Part shown: one piece after another, positions 24,912-35,441 of the stretch
How the letters are laid out: each line of letters starts with the position of its first letter
Numbering within the stretch: the first letter of the stretch is position 1
Source: Combretum micranthum
Lineage: Eukaryota; Streptophyta; Magnoliopsida; Myrtales; Combretaceae
Length of the DNA stretch: 64,000 nt
Assembly (NCBI GenBank): GCA_024138025.1
Contig: JAMXBD010000397.1
Coordinates: 496,001 to 560,000 of the forward strand
Direction of reading: 5' to 3'
Translations under genes and position numbers: made by a program
The notes under the pieces: model-generated
What the model saw: the letters and a program-made list of their open reading frames with translations, nothing else
Told to the model about the DNA's origin: nothing
The model's database searches: none

Positions 24912-25440
24912 AACGTACGCCGGCATCTGGGGATTCTACGCCACCGGCGTAGAGGTGGTGTAGAAAGCCCACAGAATCAATTTTCCTAACGCTATTTGCA
25001 ACGCCGCCGGCTTTTATGCTGAAGATTTGCCAGCATCTGTTCTTCAGAACGTACGCCGGCAATTAGAGTCTCTACACCGCCGGCGTAGAAGCGGCATTGA
25101 AAGGCCACAGAACCAAATTTCTTAAAGCCGACTGAACGCCGCCGACTTTCACTAGACGAGTGAGTCGGCATTCTTTCATCCATATTGTACGCCGGCTATT
25201 TGAAATCAACGCCGCCGGCGTATGTGTCAAAGCTGCCTGCGTACCTAAGTAAGCGGACGGCTTAGACTTCTCTGGATGTTTTTGAAACTTTGGGTTTTGG
25301 ATTCAGCGAAGGCTAAAGGCCGCCGGCGTAGGAAACAAAGGCTGACGGCGTACCCTTGAACACTGCCAGCGTTAGCAGTGTGAATTTTCAGGACATTGAA
25401 TACCGGCTCAACGCCGCCGGCATTGAGTGCCGGCGTATCC
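24912..25440 (+). repeat. GC-rich tandem array, 136-bp unit, in 5' LTR
   Basis: The GTACGCCGGC word starts units at 24915, 25051 and 25187, exactly 136 bp apart. Each unit also holds ACGCCGCCGGCGTA, a near-perfect palindrome, and an AACGCCGCCGGC word. A more degenerate region continues to 25440. About a dozen ACGCC(GCC)GGC-type words lie in 530 bp, in a window that is otherwise AT-rich. The same array is at 32663-33190 in the 3' LTR. Confidence 0.9.
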
Positions 25441-26653
25441 CCTGAGCTTTTGAATTTTTTTAAAAGCTTTTTCTAAAATTTTCTAAAGTTTGTTATTCGA
25501 GTAATTATGTATTTATTAAGCGATCTAGGGTATGATAGGGTGCTTAAATGCCTTATTTTGACTTTGAATCAATTTATTTTGGATTCTTGGATGAATTTAT
25601 ATTTTGAACTAGTCAATTAGAGTTAAGCTAAGAGTGAATTTTAATATTGATTAAACAGTGATAGATCCTCACCCAGTCGACTCCGTTAATTCCCGAGCTT
25701 TATCAGGTACGCAGTAACTTGCTTGTCTCTTTGTTAGGATAGGTATCCGAATCAAACTACCTTAAATTAATAAAATCTTATTGATATTTGAATGTTGATT
25801 GTCGTTGTTTGCCGTTGAATCTGGTTCGGAGAGCGGCACCCTGCTTAGATTGGGGGCAGGGAACTTTCTCGTTAACGGTTAGAATGGTTTAGGAGATATG
25901 AGTATCCGAGCTGCTCATATCAACCCCCTGAGCGTCGTGATGCGTTACTCAAGAACCCCTAGTATTACGGGCTACGCCGGAAGGTGGGGCTGCCTAGTCT
26001 GTATGAACAGTAGGGACCACTCAGGGAGGCGGACGTAATACTAGAACCTTGTTGTCCGGAGTTTGAATACTCCCGTGTTGTCTTATCAAGTAAAGACTTA
26101 TTAATGAATAAGCGATTGTTGCCTAATGCATCTAGCCTAAGACTGTGTGATTCACTTCGCATTTGTATTCGTTACTCGTGTACTGGGCCTTTGGCTCATA
26201 TTTTATCTATTTCAGGTGATGATCCCGATGAGTTCTATGCAAGTATGGGGTACGGAACTGACTTCGAGGATTTTCTTGATGGGTTGGAGGATTAGAGATG
26301 ACCATGGACTCAATGGACCCTATAAATGTAATAGATTAGATGAGATTCATTTTTGGTTGATGGTGTAAATGTTGTGTTAGTAGAGTTGTGTTTTGAGAAA
26401 TTTTGATTAAGGCTTATAAAAAGCCCTTAGATGTAATATGTATATATGTATGTATGTAGCTATTTAGAAGTAGAGTTATTTCCGCTGCTAATATCTATGT
26501 TGTTTGTTGTATATTATCTTATAGAATTAGATAAACAATTACTCAAACTATCTCTTTAGGCAACCTTACATATAATCTTAGGGGTTATATGTGGTTGGGG
26601 ATCCGTTATCTCCTATATCAAATATAGGGGTAAAAATAACGGGTCTTTACAGT

Positions 26654-26665
26654 TGGTATAAGAGC
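26654..26665 (+). other. Primer binding site of chromovirus
   Basis: TGGTATAAGAGC lies two bases after the 5' LTR and differs by one base (A for C) from the initiator tRNA-Met-type site TGGTATCAGAGC seen at 14726. Confidence 0.88.
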
Positions 26666-26963
26666 GGAGTTTGATTAATTGCTTATTTAATTGTCATGAT
26701 TATTTAAGACTTGACCTAGACACAACTAAGCAGTATAGAAAAGAATTAAGCTATCCAAATAGTTGTGTGTAATCTTCTTTTTGCTTGTTTTATATAATTG
26801 TTATTTGATCTCTTGTCTACCAATTGCTTATTGTTTGTTGATGTCTTATTGAATTGTTTGCTTATCTATGCCTGAATGATGTCAATTTGATAAGTTTTGT
26901 ATGTGATTAGGAATTTAGATGCATGTATGAATGTGTGTTGAATATATCTATGCAATTGTAAAG

Positions 26964-28260
26964 ATGGACAGGTTAAGGAGGTCTACTAGGCAACATTCTG
27001 ATAGAGAAAGTATGCCACCACCACCGCAGTCATCGTCTACATTTGCTCCCACTTCATCTTCTACACCGAGCAGTGAGACTACTCCATCGCCTGCATCGGC
27101 TTCAGCTTCACAAGTTCCTCCACAGACTCAAATTCCTCCACCTCCACCTATACCACCCATTCCTCCTATGTCACAAATACCAACTAGTGACCCGAACTCG
27201 ATGTATGGTATGATGAGGGATATGATGGCCATGATGCACAGTATCAGATGATGATGTATCAACAAACTCAACATCTCATGCAGCAAGGTAATCAGCAAGG
27301 GATGAGATCAAATGAGGCTACTTTTGTGAATGATCAATCCAACCAAATCAAGTTACATGATTTTAGTAAGATGGTTCCAGAGTTTGATGGCACTAGTACC
27401 GACCCTACAGTAGCTGAAGGGTGGATTGAGGAACTTGAGAAAACGTTTGCGCCAGTAGAACCCCGGAAGATAATAAAGTGGATTTAGCGGTTTACATGAT
27501 GAAGAAAGAAGCTTATAATTGGTGGAGATTAACAAGTGGAAATTTACAATTACCCATATCATGGAATGCATTCAAGGATATATTTTTCATCAAGTACTTT
27601 CCGAATTCAGTGAGAGAGAGGATGATAACCGATTGGTTAAACTTGAGACAAGGGAGTAAGACTGTAGATGAATATCATGGAGAATTCTGTAGACTGTTGC
27701 GTTTTGCGGGAGGTGATTACCGAGATGAGAGGATGAAAGTTCAGAAATTTCAGAATGGACTGAATGAAGAAATCCAAAGTGAAGTGAAGAAATTTGAGTT
27801 GCATACCTTATCGGATATGGTGGCCAAAGCTTTGCTAATGGAGCAAATTCAGAACGATAGTAGAGTTAGGAGAGCAAAGAGAGCTGCATTTCTAGGGAAG
27901 AGGCCCGCTCCTACTTCATCTTATGATAGTTATCGAGGTGTGGGTAAAGGAAAGAAGCCATTTATGGGACGACAAGGAGACCAAAAGTTGATATATAAAG
28001 CTCCTACACTTGCATTTGAAAAGAAATGTTTTAGATGCTATGGTCCTCATGAGTTGTCCGATTGCAAGTGGATTCCCAATGCATGTTTCTCATGTGGTCA
28101 AGTTGGGCATAAGTCTAGAGAGTGCAAGAATCCGAAACTACCACCGGTCTTTTGTGCATATTGCAAGCAAAGAGGGCATCACATTTCTAATTGCAAGGAC
28201 CGACCTAATGTGAAGAGTGGAGTTGATGTAGAGAAGGGAAAGACAAATCCGAGGGTTTTT
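26964..28260 (+). pseudogene. gag: Chromovirus gag, frameshifted
   Basis: This encodes the structural polyprotein that packages element RNA. The start chosen is the ATG at 26964 (MDRLRRSTRQ); an in-frame upstream ATG at 26931 gives an unlikely hydrophobic leader. The N-terminus is rich in Ser and Pro. The frame shifts near 27245 and again near 27475. The capsid part is readable as KLHDFSKMVPEFDGT, then WWRLTSGNLQLPISWNAFKD and FFIKYFPNSVRERM, typical of the retrotransposon gag domain. Three CCHC-type knuckles follow: CFRC-YGPH-ELSDC from 28027 (one residue short before His), CFSCGQVGHKSREC from 28084 and CAYCKQRGHHISNC from 28153. The continuous part (27478-28491) reads directly into the protease, so gag and pol were one reading frame. 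Confidence 0.92.
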
Positions 28261-28650
28261 GCCTTACAACAGATTGAGGACACACCCTCAGTAGACACTT
28301 TGGCAGGTATACTGAGTGTTGCTAATAGGGATGCATATGTGCTAATTGATACTGGAGCGACTCATGCTTGTATTTCTGAAAATTTTATGAATGATTGTGA
28401 GCTTACCTCTGAATTGTTGATTGATCGTGTTATGTGTGTGACTACTCCGTTGGTGATTGAAAATAGACATCCTTGTGTGTGTAAAGTATAAATGTTGTGA
28501 TTTCAAATGTGAGCATGCCTATTGATATGATAGTGTTGCCTTTATCTGATTTTGATGTGATTTTGGGAATGAATTGGCTAAATCAATATAAGGTCACTAT
28601 AGATTGTAGTAAGGCGGAGTTAAGTTTTGGCTTGATTGATGGGAGTTTCA
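28261..28650 (+). pseudogene. Chromovirus aspartic protease, frameshifted
   Basis: The active-site motif LIDTGATHACIS is visible, with the catalytic Asp codon at 28348-28350. Such proteases act as dimers and cut the gag-pol polyprotein. The frame is lost at the stop ending at 28491. The next frame, from 28497, carries the second half, including [19 protein letters not shown], which is the usual C-terminal protease stretch before the linker to reverse transcriptase. Confidence 0.88.
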
Positions 28651-30120
28651 CACATAAATTGGAAAGGTTGAGACCTAGGAGTATGAAGTTTATGGAACTG
28701 TGGGAAAAACCAGTTGTAGCAGCAATGAATATTGAAGAAGTGGATATCAAAATGACACCCATTGTGAATGAGTTTATGGATGTATTTCCTGAGAAGTTAC
28801 CTGGATTACCACCGGATCGGGAGATAGAGTTTGGGATTGAGGTTTTGCCTGGAACGGTACCTATCTCTAAAGCTCCATATAGGATGGCTCCAGCTGAATT
28901 GAAGGAATTGAAGTTACAATTACAAGAGTTACAAGACTTGGGCTTTATCAGACCGAGTATATCGCCTTGGGGTGCTCCTGTGCTGTTTGTCAAGAAGAAA
29001 GATGAAAGTTTACGCATGTGTATTGATTACCGAGAATTGAACCGAGTTACTATCAAGAACAAATACCCTTTACCAAGGATCGATGATTTGTTTGATCAGT
29101 TAAAGGGAGCTACAGTGTTCTCTAAGATCGACCTGAGATCAGGATATTATCAACTCAAGATCAAATCGCAAGATATTCAGAAGACGGCTTTCCGGACTCG
29201 GTATGGACACTTCGAGTTTTTGGTAATGCCTTTTGGGTTAACCAATGCTCCAGCCGCATTCATGGATTTGATGAATAGAGTTTTCAAAGATTATTTGGAT
29301 TCATTTGTCATAGTATTCATTGATGATTTTGATATATTCTCGGAACAAGGAGGAGCATCGAGAGCATTTGAGACTTGTGTTACGAAAACTCCGAGAGAAG
29401 AAACTTTATGCGAAATTTACCAAGTGTCAGTTTTGGTTGGAAGAAATATCTTTTCTTGGGCATATTATCTCAAAGGCAGGTATTTCGGTTGATCCAATGA
29501 AGATTGAAGCTATTTTGAAATGGGCAAGGCCTACTAATGTGAGTGAAATTAGAAGTTTTCTTGGATTAGCTGGATACTACCGAAGATTTGTTGAAGGATT
29601 TTCTAAACTGGCGTCTCCAATAACCAAGTTAACACGGAAGAATACCAAGTATGTGTGGGATGACAATTGTGAGAGGAGTTTTAAAGAGTTGAAAGAAAGA
29701 TTGATATCGGCTCCTATTTTAGCATTGCCTGTGAGTGGAAAGGAATTTGAAGTCTTCAGTGATGCATCTATCCAAGGACTCGGTTGTGTTCTCATGCAAG
29801 ATGGAAAAGTTATAGCTTATGCATCAAGGCAGCTAAAACCCCATGAGAAGAATTATCCGGTGCATGATCTTGAATTGGCAGCAGTGGTTCTCGCATTGAA
29901 GCTTTGGAGACATTATTTGTTTGGAGAGAAATGTAAGATCTATACGGATCACAAGAGTTTGAAATACATATTCACCCAGAAAGAACTTAATATGAGGCAA
30001 AGAAGATGGCTTGAGTTGATTAAGGATTATGATGTGGAAATACTTTATCATCCCGGGAAAGCTAATGTAGTAGCGGATGCACTTAGTAGGAAGAAGCAAA
30101 TGGATGATGTGATTATGATC
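28651..30120 (+). pseudogene. Chromovirus reverse transcriptase and RNase H, frameshifted at the active site
   Basis: Reverse transcriptase blocks are readable in order: the [10 protein letters not shown] linker, [32 protein letters not shown] (catalytic Asp codon at 29130), [19 protein letters not shown], and the FIDD box with Asp codons at 29322 and 29325. The frame breaks just after the FIDD box and continues in another frame from about 29328 with [14 protein letters not shown]. RNase H follows, with Asp in FSDAS (29761), Glu in DLELAA (29872) and Asp in YTDHKS (29947), so its three key acids are kept. It ends near VVADALSRK. The catalytic residues are intact, but the break separates reverse transcriptase from its thumb. 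Confidence 0.93.
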
Positions 30121-31639
30121 TCTAGCCAAAGAGGAATTCAGATGGATTTCATGAAATTAGAACTTGAGGTTACATTAGAGCAAGTTGATGTGATATTGGC
30201 TCAATTATCCTTGCAACCGACAATTTTGGAAAGGATTAAACAAGTCCAAAAGCAAGATGATGAAGTTAAAAGAATAAAGTTAGCCATTGAAGAAGGGAAG
30301 AGAAAAGAGTTGAGAATTGGTGAAGATGATGTTATTAGATATGGGAATCGACTTTTTGTGCCATATGAGTTGAGAGAAGAAATCTTGAGGGAAGCTCATT
30401 CATCTTCATATTCGATCCACCCGGGAACCACCAAAATGTATAGAGACTTGAAGAAAAATTTATGGTGGGAAGGTTTAAAGAGAGATATTGCTCATTATGT
30501 ATCCAAGTGTTTGACTTGTCAACAAATAAAAATCGAGCATCAACGACCCGGAGGAGAGCTTCGACCTTTATCCATACCTGAATGGAAATGGGATGATATT
30601 ACCATGGATTTCATATCAGCTTTACCCAAACTATTGTGAAGCATGAAGTTATTTGGGTAATCGTGGATAGATTAACGAAATCGGCTCATTTCATACCTTT
30701 GAGGGTTGGAGATTCTTTGGAAAGGATGGCACATACCTATATCAAAGAAATAGTGAGATTACATGGGATTCCGAAGACAATCACTTCTGATCGAGATTCT
30801 CGTTTTGTCAGTCGATTTTGGAAAAGTCTACATGCCGCTTTAGGTACTCAACTTCAGTTTAGTACGCATTTCATCCACAGACAGACGGGCAATCGGAAAG
30901 AACAATTCAAATCCTAGAAGATATGCTTAGAGCATGTGCTCTAGATTTTGGCAATAAGTGGGATACTTATTTGCCACTAGTTGAATTTGCCTACAACAAC
31001 AGTTTTCAAGTAACAATTCAAATGGCACCCTATGAAGCGCTCTATGGTAGAAAATGCAGATCTCCAATACATTGGGATGAAGTTGGAGAAAGGTTATTTT
31101 GGGTCCAGAATTAGTGCAACAGCGGTAGATAAAATTCAGTGGTTAAGCAAAGGATGAAAACGGCTCAAGATCGGTATAAAAGCTATGCCGACATGAGGAG
31201 AAGACCATTGGAGTTTGAAGTGGGTGATCATGTGTTTCTTAGAATTTCACCAACAAAAGGGATTATTAGATTTGGAGCTAGAGGTAAATTGAACCCAAGG
31301 TACATTGGTCCGTACGAGATTCTAGAAAGAATTGGACCATTGGCTTATCGATTAGCTCTACCACCAAATTTGTCGGAAGTGCATGATGTATTCCATGTGT
31401 CACAACTTCGAAAGTGCATATCGGATCCCGAAACTATTCTTTCTACACATCAACCGGAGATTCAACCAAATTTGAACACGGTGGAGAAACCGATCAAAGT
31501 CTTGGATAGGATTGATAAAGTGTTGAGGAGAAAAGTAATCCCTTATGTGAAGGTTTTGTGGACGGGACAAACCGAGAGGGAAGCGACATGGGAGCCCGAG
31601 AACGAAATGAAGCAGAAATACCCCGAGTTATTTGAATAG
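30121..31639 (+). pseudogene. Chromovirus integrase with C-terminal chromodomain, broken
   Basis: The zinc-binding part has His codons at 30397 and 30418 and Cys codons at 30508 and 30517. The core shows the first Asp in MDFISALPK (30607) and the second in TSDRDSRF (30789). The region that should hold the catalytic Glu is garbled by a frameshift (30870-30917). Frames change near 30636 and 30920, and a stop lies near 31114. The C-terminal part (31139-31639) reads continuously: VGDHVFLRISP, GKLNPRYIGPYEIL, HDVFHVSQLRKC, then VKVLWTGQTEREATWEPENE, a chromodomain. In relatives this domain guides insertion to heterochromatin. It ends at the stop 31637-31639. Confidence 0.92.
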
Positions 31640-31677
31640 TGTTAAGGTAAGTTAAGTTTCGAGGACGAAACTTTTTG

Positions 31678-31690
31678 AAGGAGGAGAGAA
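31678..31690 (+). other. Polypurine tract of chromovirus
   Basis: The uninterrupted purine run AAGGAGGAGAGAA abuts the 3' LTR start TGAAATAGCC. Confidence 0.88.
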
Positions 31691-34401
31691 TGAAATAGCC
31701 ATGAATTCCTTATAATGTATGCTAATATGTTATTGGAATGATATATATATATGTGTGTATGCTTAGTAATATAATTAAGGAATGTGTTATTTTATATATG
31801 ATTAGTATTATGAATTAATATTATTGTTGGATGTTTATAAATGTTTGTATAGTATAATAAATGTGTGAATAGCTTAATGATTGTGTGTGTCTTTTTGTAA
31901 ATTAATATGCATGCATTGTGTTTAGAATGTAATCAAATTGTTTTGAAGTTGCTTAAATCATGACAGAAATTTTGTGAATTTTGAACCCACATTTTAAGCT
32001 TAAATTCAACCAAATGCATTTGAAATTTCTCCAAATTAAACCTAGGACAAATATACCCCTAAAGGTAAGATTTGGATAACAAATTACTCTAATTGGACAA
32101 GATAACCCTCCTTTTTGGCAGCCACAATTTCCATACGAAATTTCTTCTTTCCTTCTTTCTTTCTTCCTTTTCTTAACCCAAAATTCTAAACCCTAAGCCA
32201 AGGTTTACTACAAGCTTAAGGAGTTGAATAACATTCTAAGCCAAGATTCACCATGTGAGTTTAATGCAACTTTTATCTTGCATTTCATGTTTTATAATAT
32301 GTTATTTATAAATGTTAGAATAGATGTGATTTTGAGGTGATGTTTGGTATGGGATTTAATTGGTGCATGAATGATAGTTTGAATGGGATTATATGATTAA
32401 TGGAGTGATGGTTTGCATCTCATAGGATATGGAAGTGTGGGTATGAGTGTTATAGAAAAATTGAAGAATGAGTAGTTGATATGTGAATTTGAAGTATGAT
32501 TAGTGATTTGATGATTAAGGTGGAATTCATGTTGTTAGGATAGTATTTGAATCATATAACAAGCTTTAGAAGTTTGGACTAAGTTTGGAAAAGTTTTGAG
32601 AATTGATCAAATGTATAAAAATAGGGGATTTCAAAAACCATTTTCGTATATGTTAAAATTTGAACGTACGCCGGCATCTGGGGATTCTACGCCGCCGGCG
32701 TAGAGGCGGTGTAGAAAGCCCACAGAATCAATTTTCCTAACTCTGTTTGCAACGCCGCCGGCTTTTATGCTGAAGATTTGCCAACGTCTGTTCTTCAGAA
32801 CGTACGCCGGCAATTCGAGTCTCTACGCCGCCGGCGTAGAGGCAGCGTTGAAAGGCCACATAACCAAATTTCTTAAGGCCGACTGAACGCCGCCGGCTTT
32901 CACTAGACGAGTGAGTCGGCGTTCTTTCATCCATATTGTACGCCGGCTGTTTGAAATCAACGCCGCCGGCGTATGTGTCAAAGCTGCCTGCGTACCTAAG
33001 TAAGCGGACGGCTTAGACTTCTCTGGATGTTTTTGAAACTTTGGGTTTTGGATTCAACGCGGCTAAAGGCTGCCGGCGTAGGAAACAAAGGCTGACGGCG
33101 TACCCTTGAACACTGCCAGCGTTGGCAGTGTGAATTTTCAGGACATTGAACACCGGCTCAACGCCGCCGGCATTGAGTGCCGGCGTATCCCCTGAGCTTT
33201 TGAATTTTTTTAAAAGCTTTTTCTAAAATTTTCTAAAGTTTGTTATTCGAGTAATTATGTATTTATTAAGCGATCTAGGGTATGATAGGGTGCTTAAATG
33301 CCTTATTTTGACTTTGAATCAATTTATTTTGGATTCTTGGATGAATTTATATTTTGAACTAGTCAATTAGAGTTTAAGCTAAGAGTGAATTTTAATATTG
33401 ATTAAACAGTGATAGATCCTCGCCCAGTCGACTCCGTTAATTCCCGAGCTTTATCAGGTACGCAGTAACTTGCTTGTCTCTTTGTTAGGATAGGTATCCG
33501 AATCAAACTACCTTAAATTAATAAAATCTTATTGATATTTGAATGTTGATTTTCGTTGTTTGCCGTTGAATCTAGTTCGGAGAGCGGTACCCTACTCAGA
33601 TTGGGGGCAGGGAACTTTCTCGTTAACGGTTAGAATGGTTTAGAAGATATGAGTATCCGAGCTGCTCATATCAACCCTCTGAGCATCGTGATGCGTTACT
33701 CAGGAACCCCTAGTATTACGGGCTACGCCGGAAGGTGGGGCTGCCTAGTCTGTATGAACAGTAGGGACCGCTCAGGGAGGCGGACGTAATACTAGAACCT
33801 TGTTGTCCGGAGTTTGAATACTCCCGTATTGTCTTATCAAGTAAAGACTTATTAATGAATAAGCGATTGTTGCCTAATGCATCTAGCCTAAGACTGTGTG
33901 ATTCACTTCGCATTGGTATTCGTTACTCGTGTACTGGGCCTTTGGCTCATATTTTATCTATTTCAGGTGATGATCCCGATGAGTTCTATGCGAGTATGGG
34001 TACGGATCTGACTTCGAGGATTTTCTTGATGGGTTGGAGGATTAGAGATGACCATGGACTCAATGGACCCTATAAATGTAATAGATTAGATGAGATTCAT
34101 TTTTGGTTGATAGTGTAAATGTTGTGTTAGTAGAGTTGTGTTTTAAGAAATTTTGATTAAGGCTTATAAAAAGCCCTTGGATGTAATATGTATATATGTA
34201 TGTATGTAGCTATTTAGAAGTAGAGTTATTTCCGCTGCTAATATCTATGTTGTTTGTTGTATATTATCTTATAGAATTAGACAAACAATTACTCAAACTA
34301 TCTCTTTAGGCAACCTTACATATAATCTTAGGGGTTATATGTGGTTGGAGATCCGTTATCTCCTATATCAAATATAGGGGTAAAAATAGCGGGTCTTTAC
34401 A
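31691..34401 (+). repeat. 3' LTR of chromovirus
   Basis: It is near-identical to 23923-26651, with the same TG...CA ends, and 18 bp shorter through small indels (for example fewer AT repeats near 31741 and single-base losses in homopolymers). It is followed at once by the TSD GAACA. Confidence 0.95.
32663..33190 (+). repeat. GC-rich tandem array, 136-bp unit, in 3' LTR
   Basis: Units start (GTACGCCGGC) at 32666, 32802 and 32938, again exactly 136 bp apart. This copy keeps more intact CGCCGGCG palindromes than the 5' LTR copy. Confidence 0.9.
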
Positions 34402-34821
34402 GAACATTATGTAGATAAGGTTAATAAATGAATACATGCACAAAACATCAATAATAACAACATAAATCAATAATAAAGCAAAATAATAGCAAAACAACTT
34501 AAATAACAAGATCCACAACATTATGATGACAAGAATCTCATGCTTAAGTATTTTAACATTCCTAGCATAAAGCTCATGGGGATTTTTGGTGGAACCACAC
34601 ATGTAGGAGCTTGCCATTACATATTTTTATTATGGTAAGGTATAGATCTATTACCTAATAGATGTGTGGAGCTAGAAAAACTTGAAGAAAAATATTGTGA
34701 GAGTGTATGTGTGTGTGGATGTGTCACGGTCACAAGGAGGGAAAGAGAGGAGAGAAAAAATTTTGCAAGAGTTTTATTTTGTTAAAAAGTGAGAAAGTGA
34801 AATGGAGTTCGCATCAAGGTG

Positions 34822-34829
34822 TATTTATA
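34822..34829 (-). promoter_or_regulatory. TATA box of solo LTR 21219-39061
   Basis: TATTTATA on the plus strand (TATAAATA in sense) lies in the family context next to 'GGATTAGGGTTTG'. Function is inferred. Confidence 0.55.
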
Positions 34830-34920
34830 GAAAAATGGATTAGGGTTTGTGTAGAATAAAAGAAAGAAAAATAAAATAAATTGAGAGAGAGAGCATGGGG
34901 AGAGGGGGCGCCGGTTCTAC

Positions 34921-34946
34921 GAGAGAGAGAGAGAGAGAGAGAGAGA
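34921..34946. repeat. (GA)13 microsatellite
   Basis: An uninterrupted GA dinucleotide run lies in the purine-rich part of the minus LTR, just beyond GGGGGCGCCGG. Confidence 0.95.
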
Positions 34947-35441
34947 TGTGTGATGATTTGTTTAATAAAATTCAAAATTTAAAAGTAACTTAAGTAACAA
35001 AAGTATTAGAAAAGTAAAGGTAAGAAAAATGATGTAATATTGTAAGAATATGTTATAAGGATGTAAGAATAGGGTATGGGTGGTTGTACTTGTAAATAGT
35101 ATGATTAGAAATCAAAAAGTAGATTAGACAATTAAATTACCGATTGTGATGAAAATACAATAAAAATGTTATAACTGTAACTTTTATAACCCGAAAAATT
35201 CTATAATTGATATATTTGGAAATCTTATGAAATTATGAATCTAACGGTGCTAATAACATATTTTTTGTATCTCGAACCCCAGGACATGCTTTTCAAAATC
35301 TGTATCTGATCAGGTTCGAAATAGGTCGAAAATTCACTAATATGATATTTTTAAGCATCCTAATATTATTACGAGCCAAACTACACTCTCCACTCATATT
35401 TCGACTTCTTGGTTTAAGAACACACGGTTAGCGATCTAAAT

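Larger units (their letters stand above)
23923..26651 (+). repeat. 5' LTR of chromovirus
   Basis: It starts TGAAATAGCC and ends GGGTCTTTACA, with near-identical sequence at 31691-34401. It contains an (AT)n/(GT)n tract near 23970, a possible TATA box at 24863, the GC-rich 136-bp tandem array (24912-25440), and a ORF-free 3' part. Small ORFs inside it are not conserved as proteins between the two LTRs and I do not treat them as genes. Confidence 0.95.
23923..34401 (+). mobile_element. Full-length Tekay/Del-like chromovirus (Ty3/gypsy), both LTRs present
   Basis: This 10,479-bp element is bounded by the TSD GAACA (23918-23922 and 34402-34406). In order it has a 2,729-bp 5' LTR, a primer binding site, gag, protease, reverse transcriptase, RNase H, integrase, a C-terminal chromodomain, a purine tract and a 2,711-bp 3' LTR. 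The domain order and the ending VKVLW...REATWEPE place it with chromodomain-bearing Ty3/gypsy elements, and the clade call Tekay/Del is by resemblance. Several frameshifts make it non-coding as it stands. The LTRs differ by scattered indels and mostly transitions, so the insertion is not very recent. It sits inside solo LTR 21219-39061. Confidence 0.95.

Noticed and set aside
24880..25183. Overlapping ORFs of 60 and 63 residues with repeated AGGVE-like words, present in both chromovirus LTRs
   Set aside because: The similarity comes from the 136-bp DNA repeat; the frames are on the antisense strand, and differences between the LTRs look like random DNA change.
26104..26368. Short ORFs near the end of both chromovirus LTRs (also 33855-34118)
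   Set aside because: They lie in the LTR, change frame between the two LTR copies, and match no known product.
28583..29017. 144-residue ORF on the minus strand
   Set aside because: It is the antisense shadow of the protease-reverse transcriptase region.
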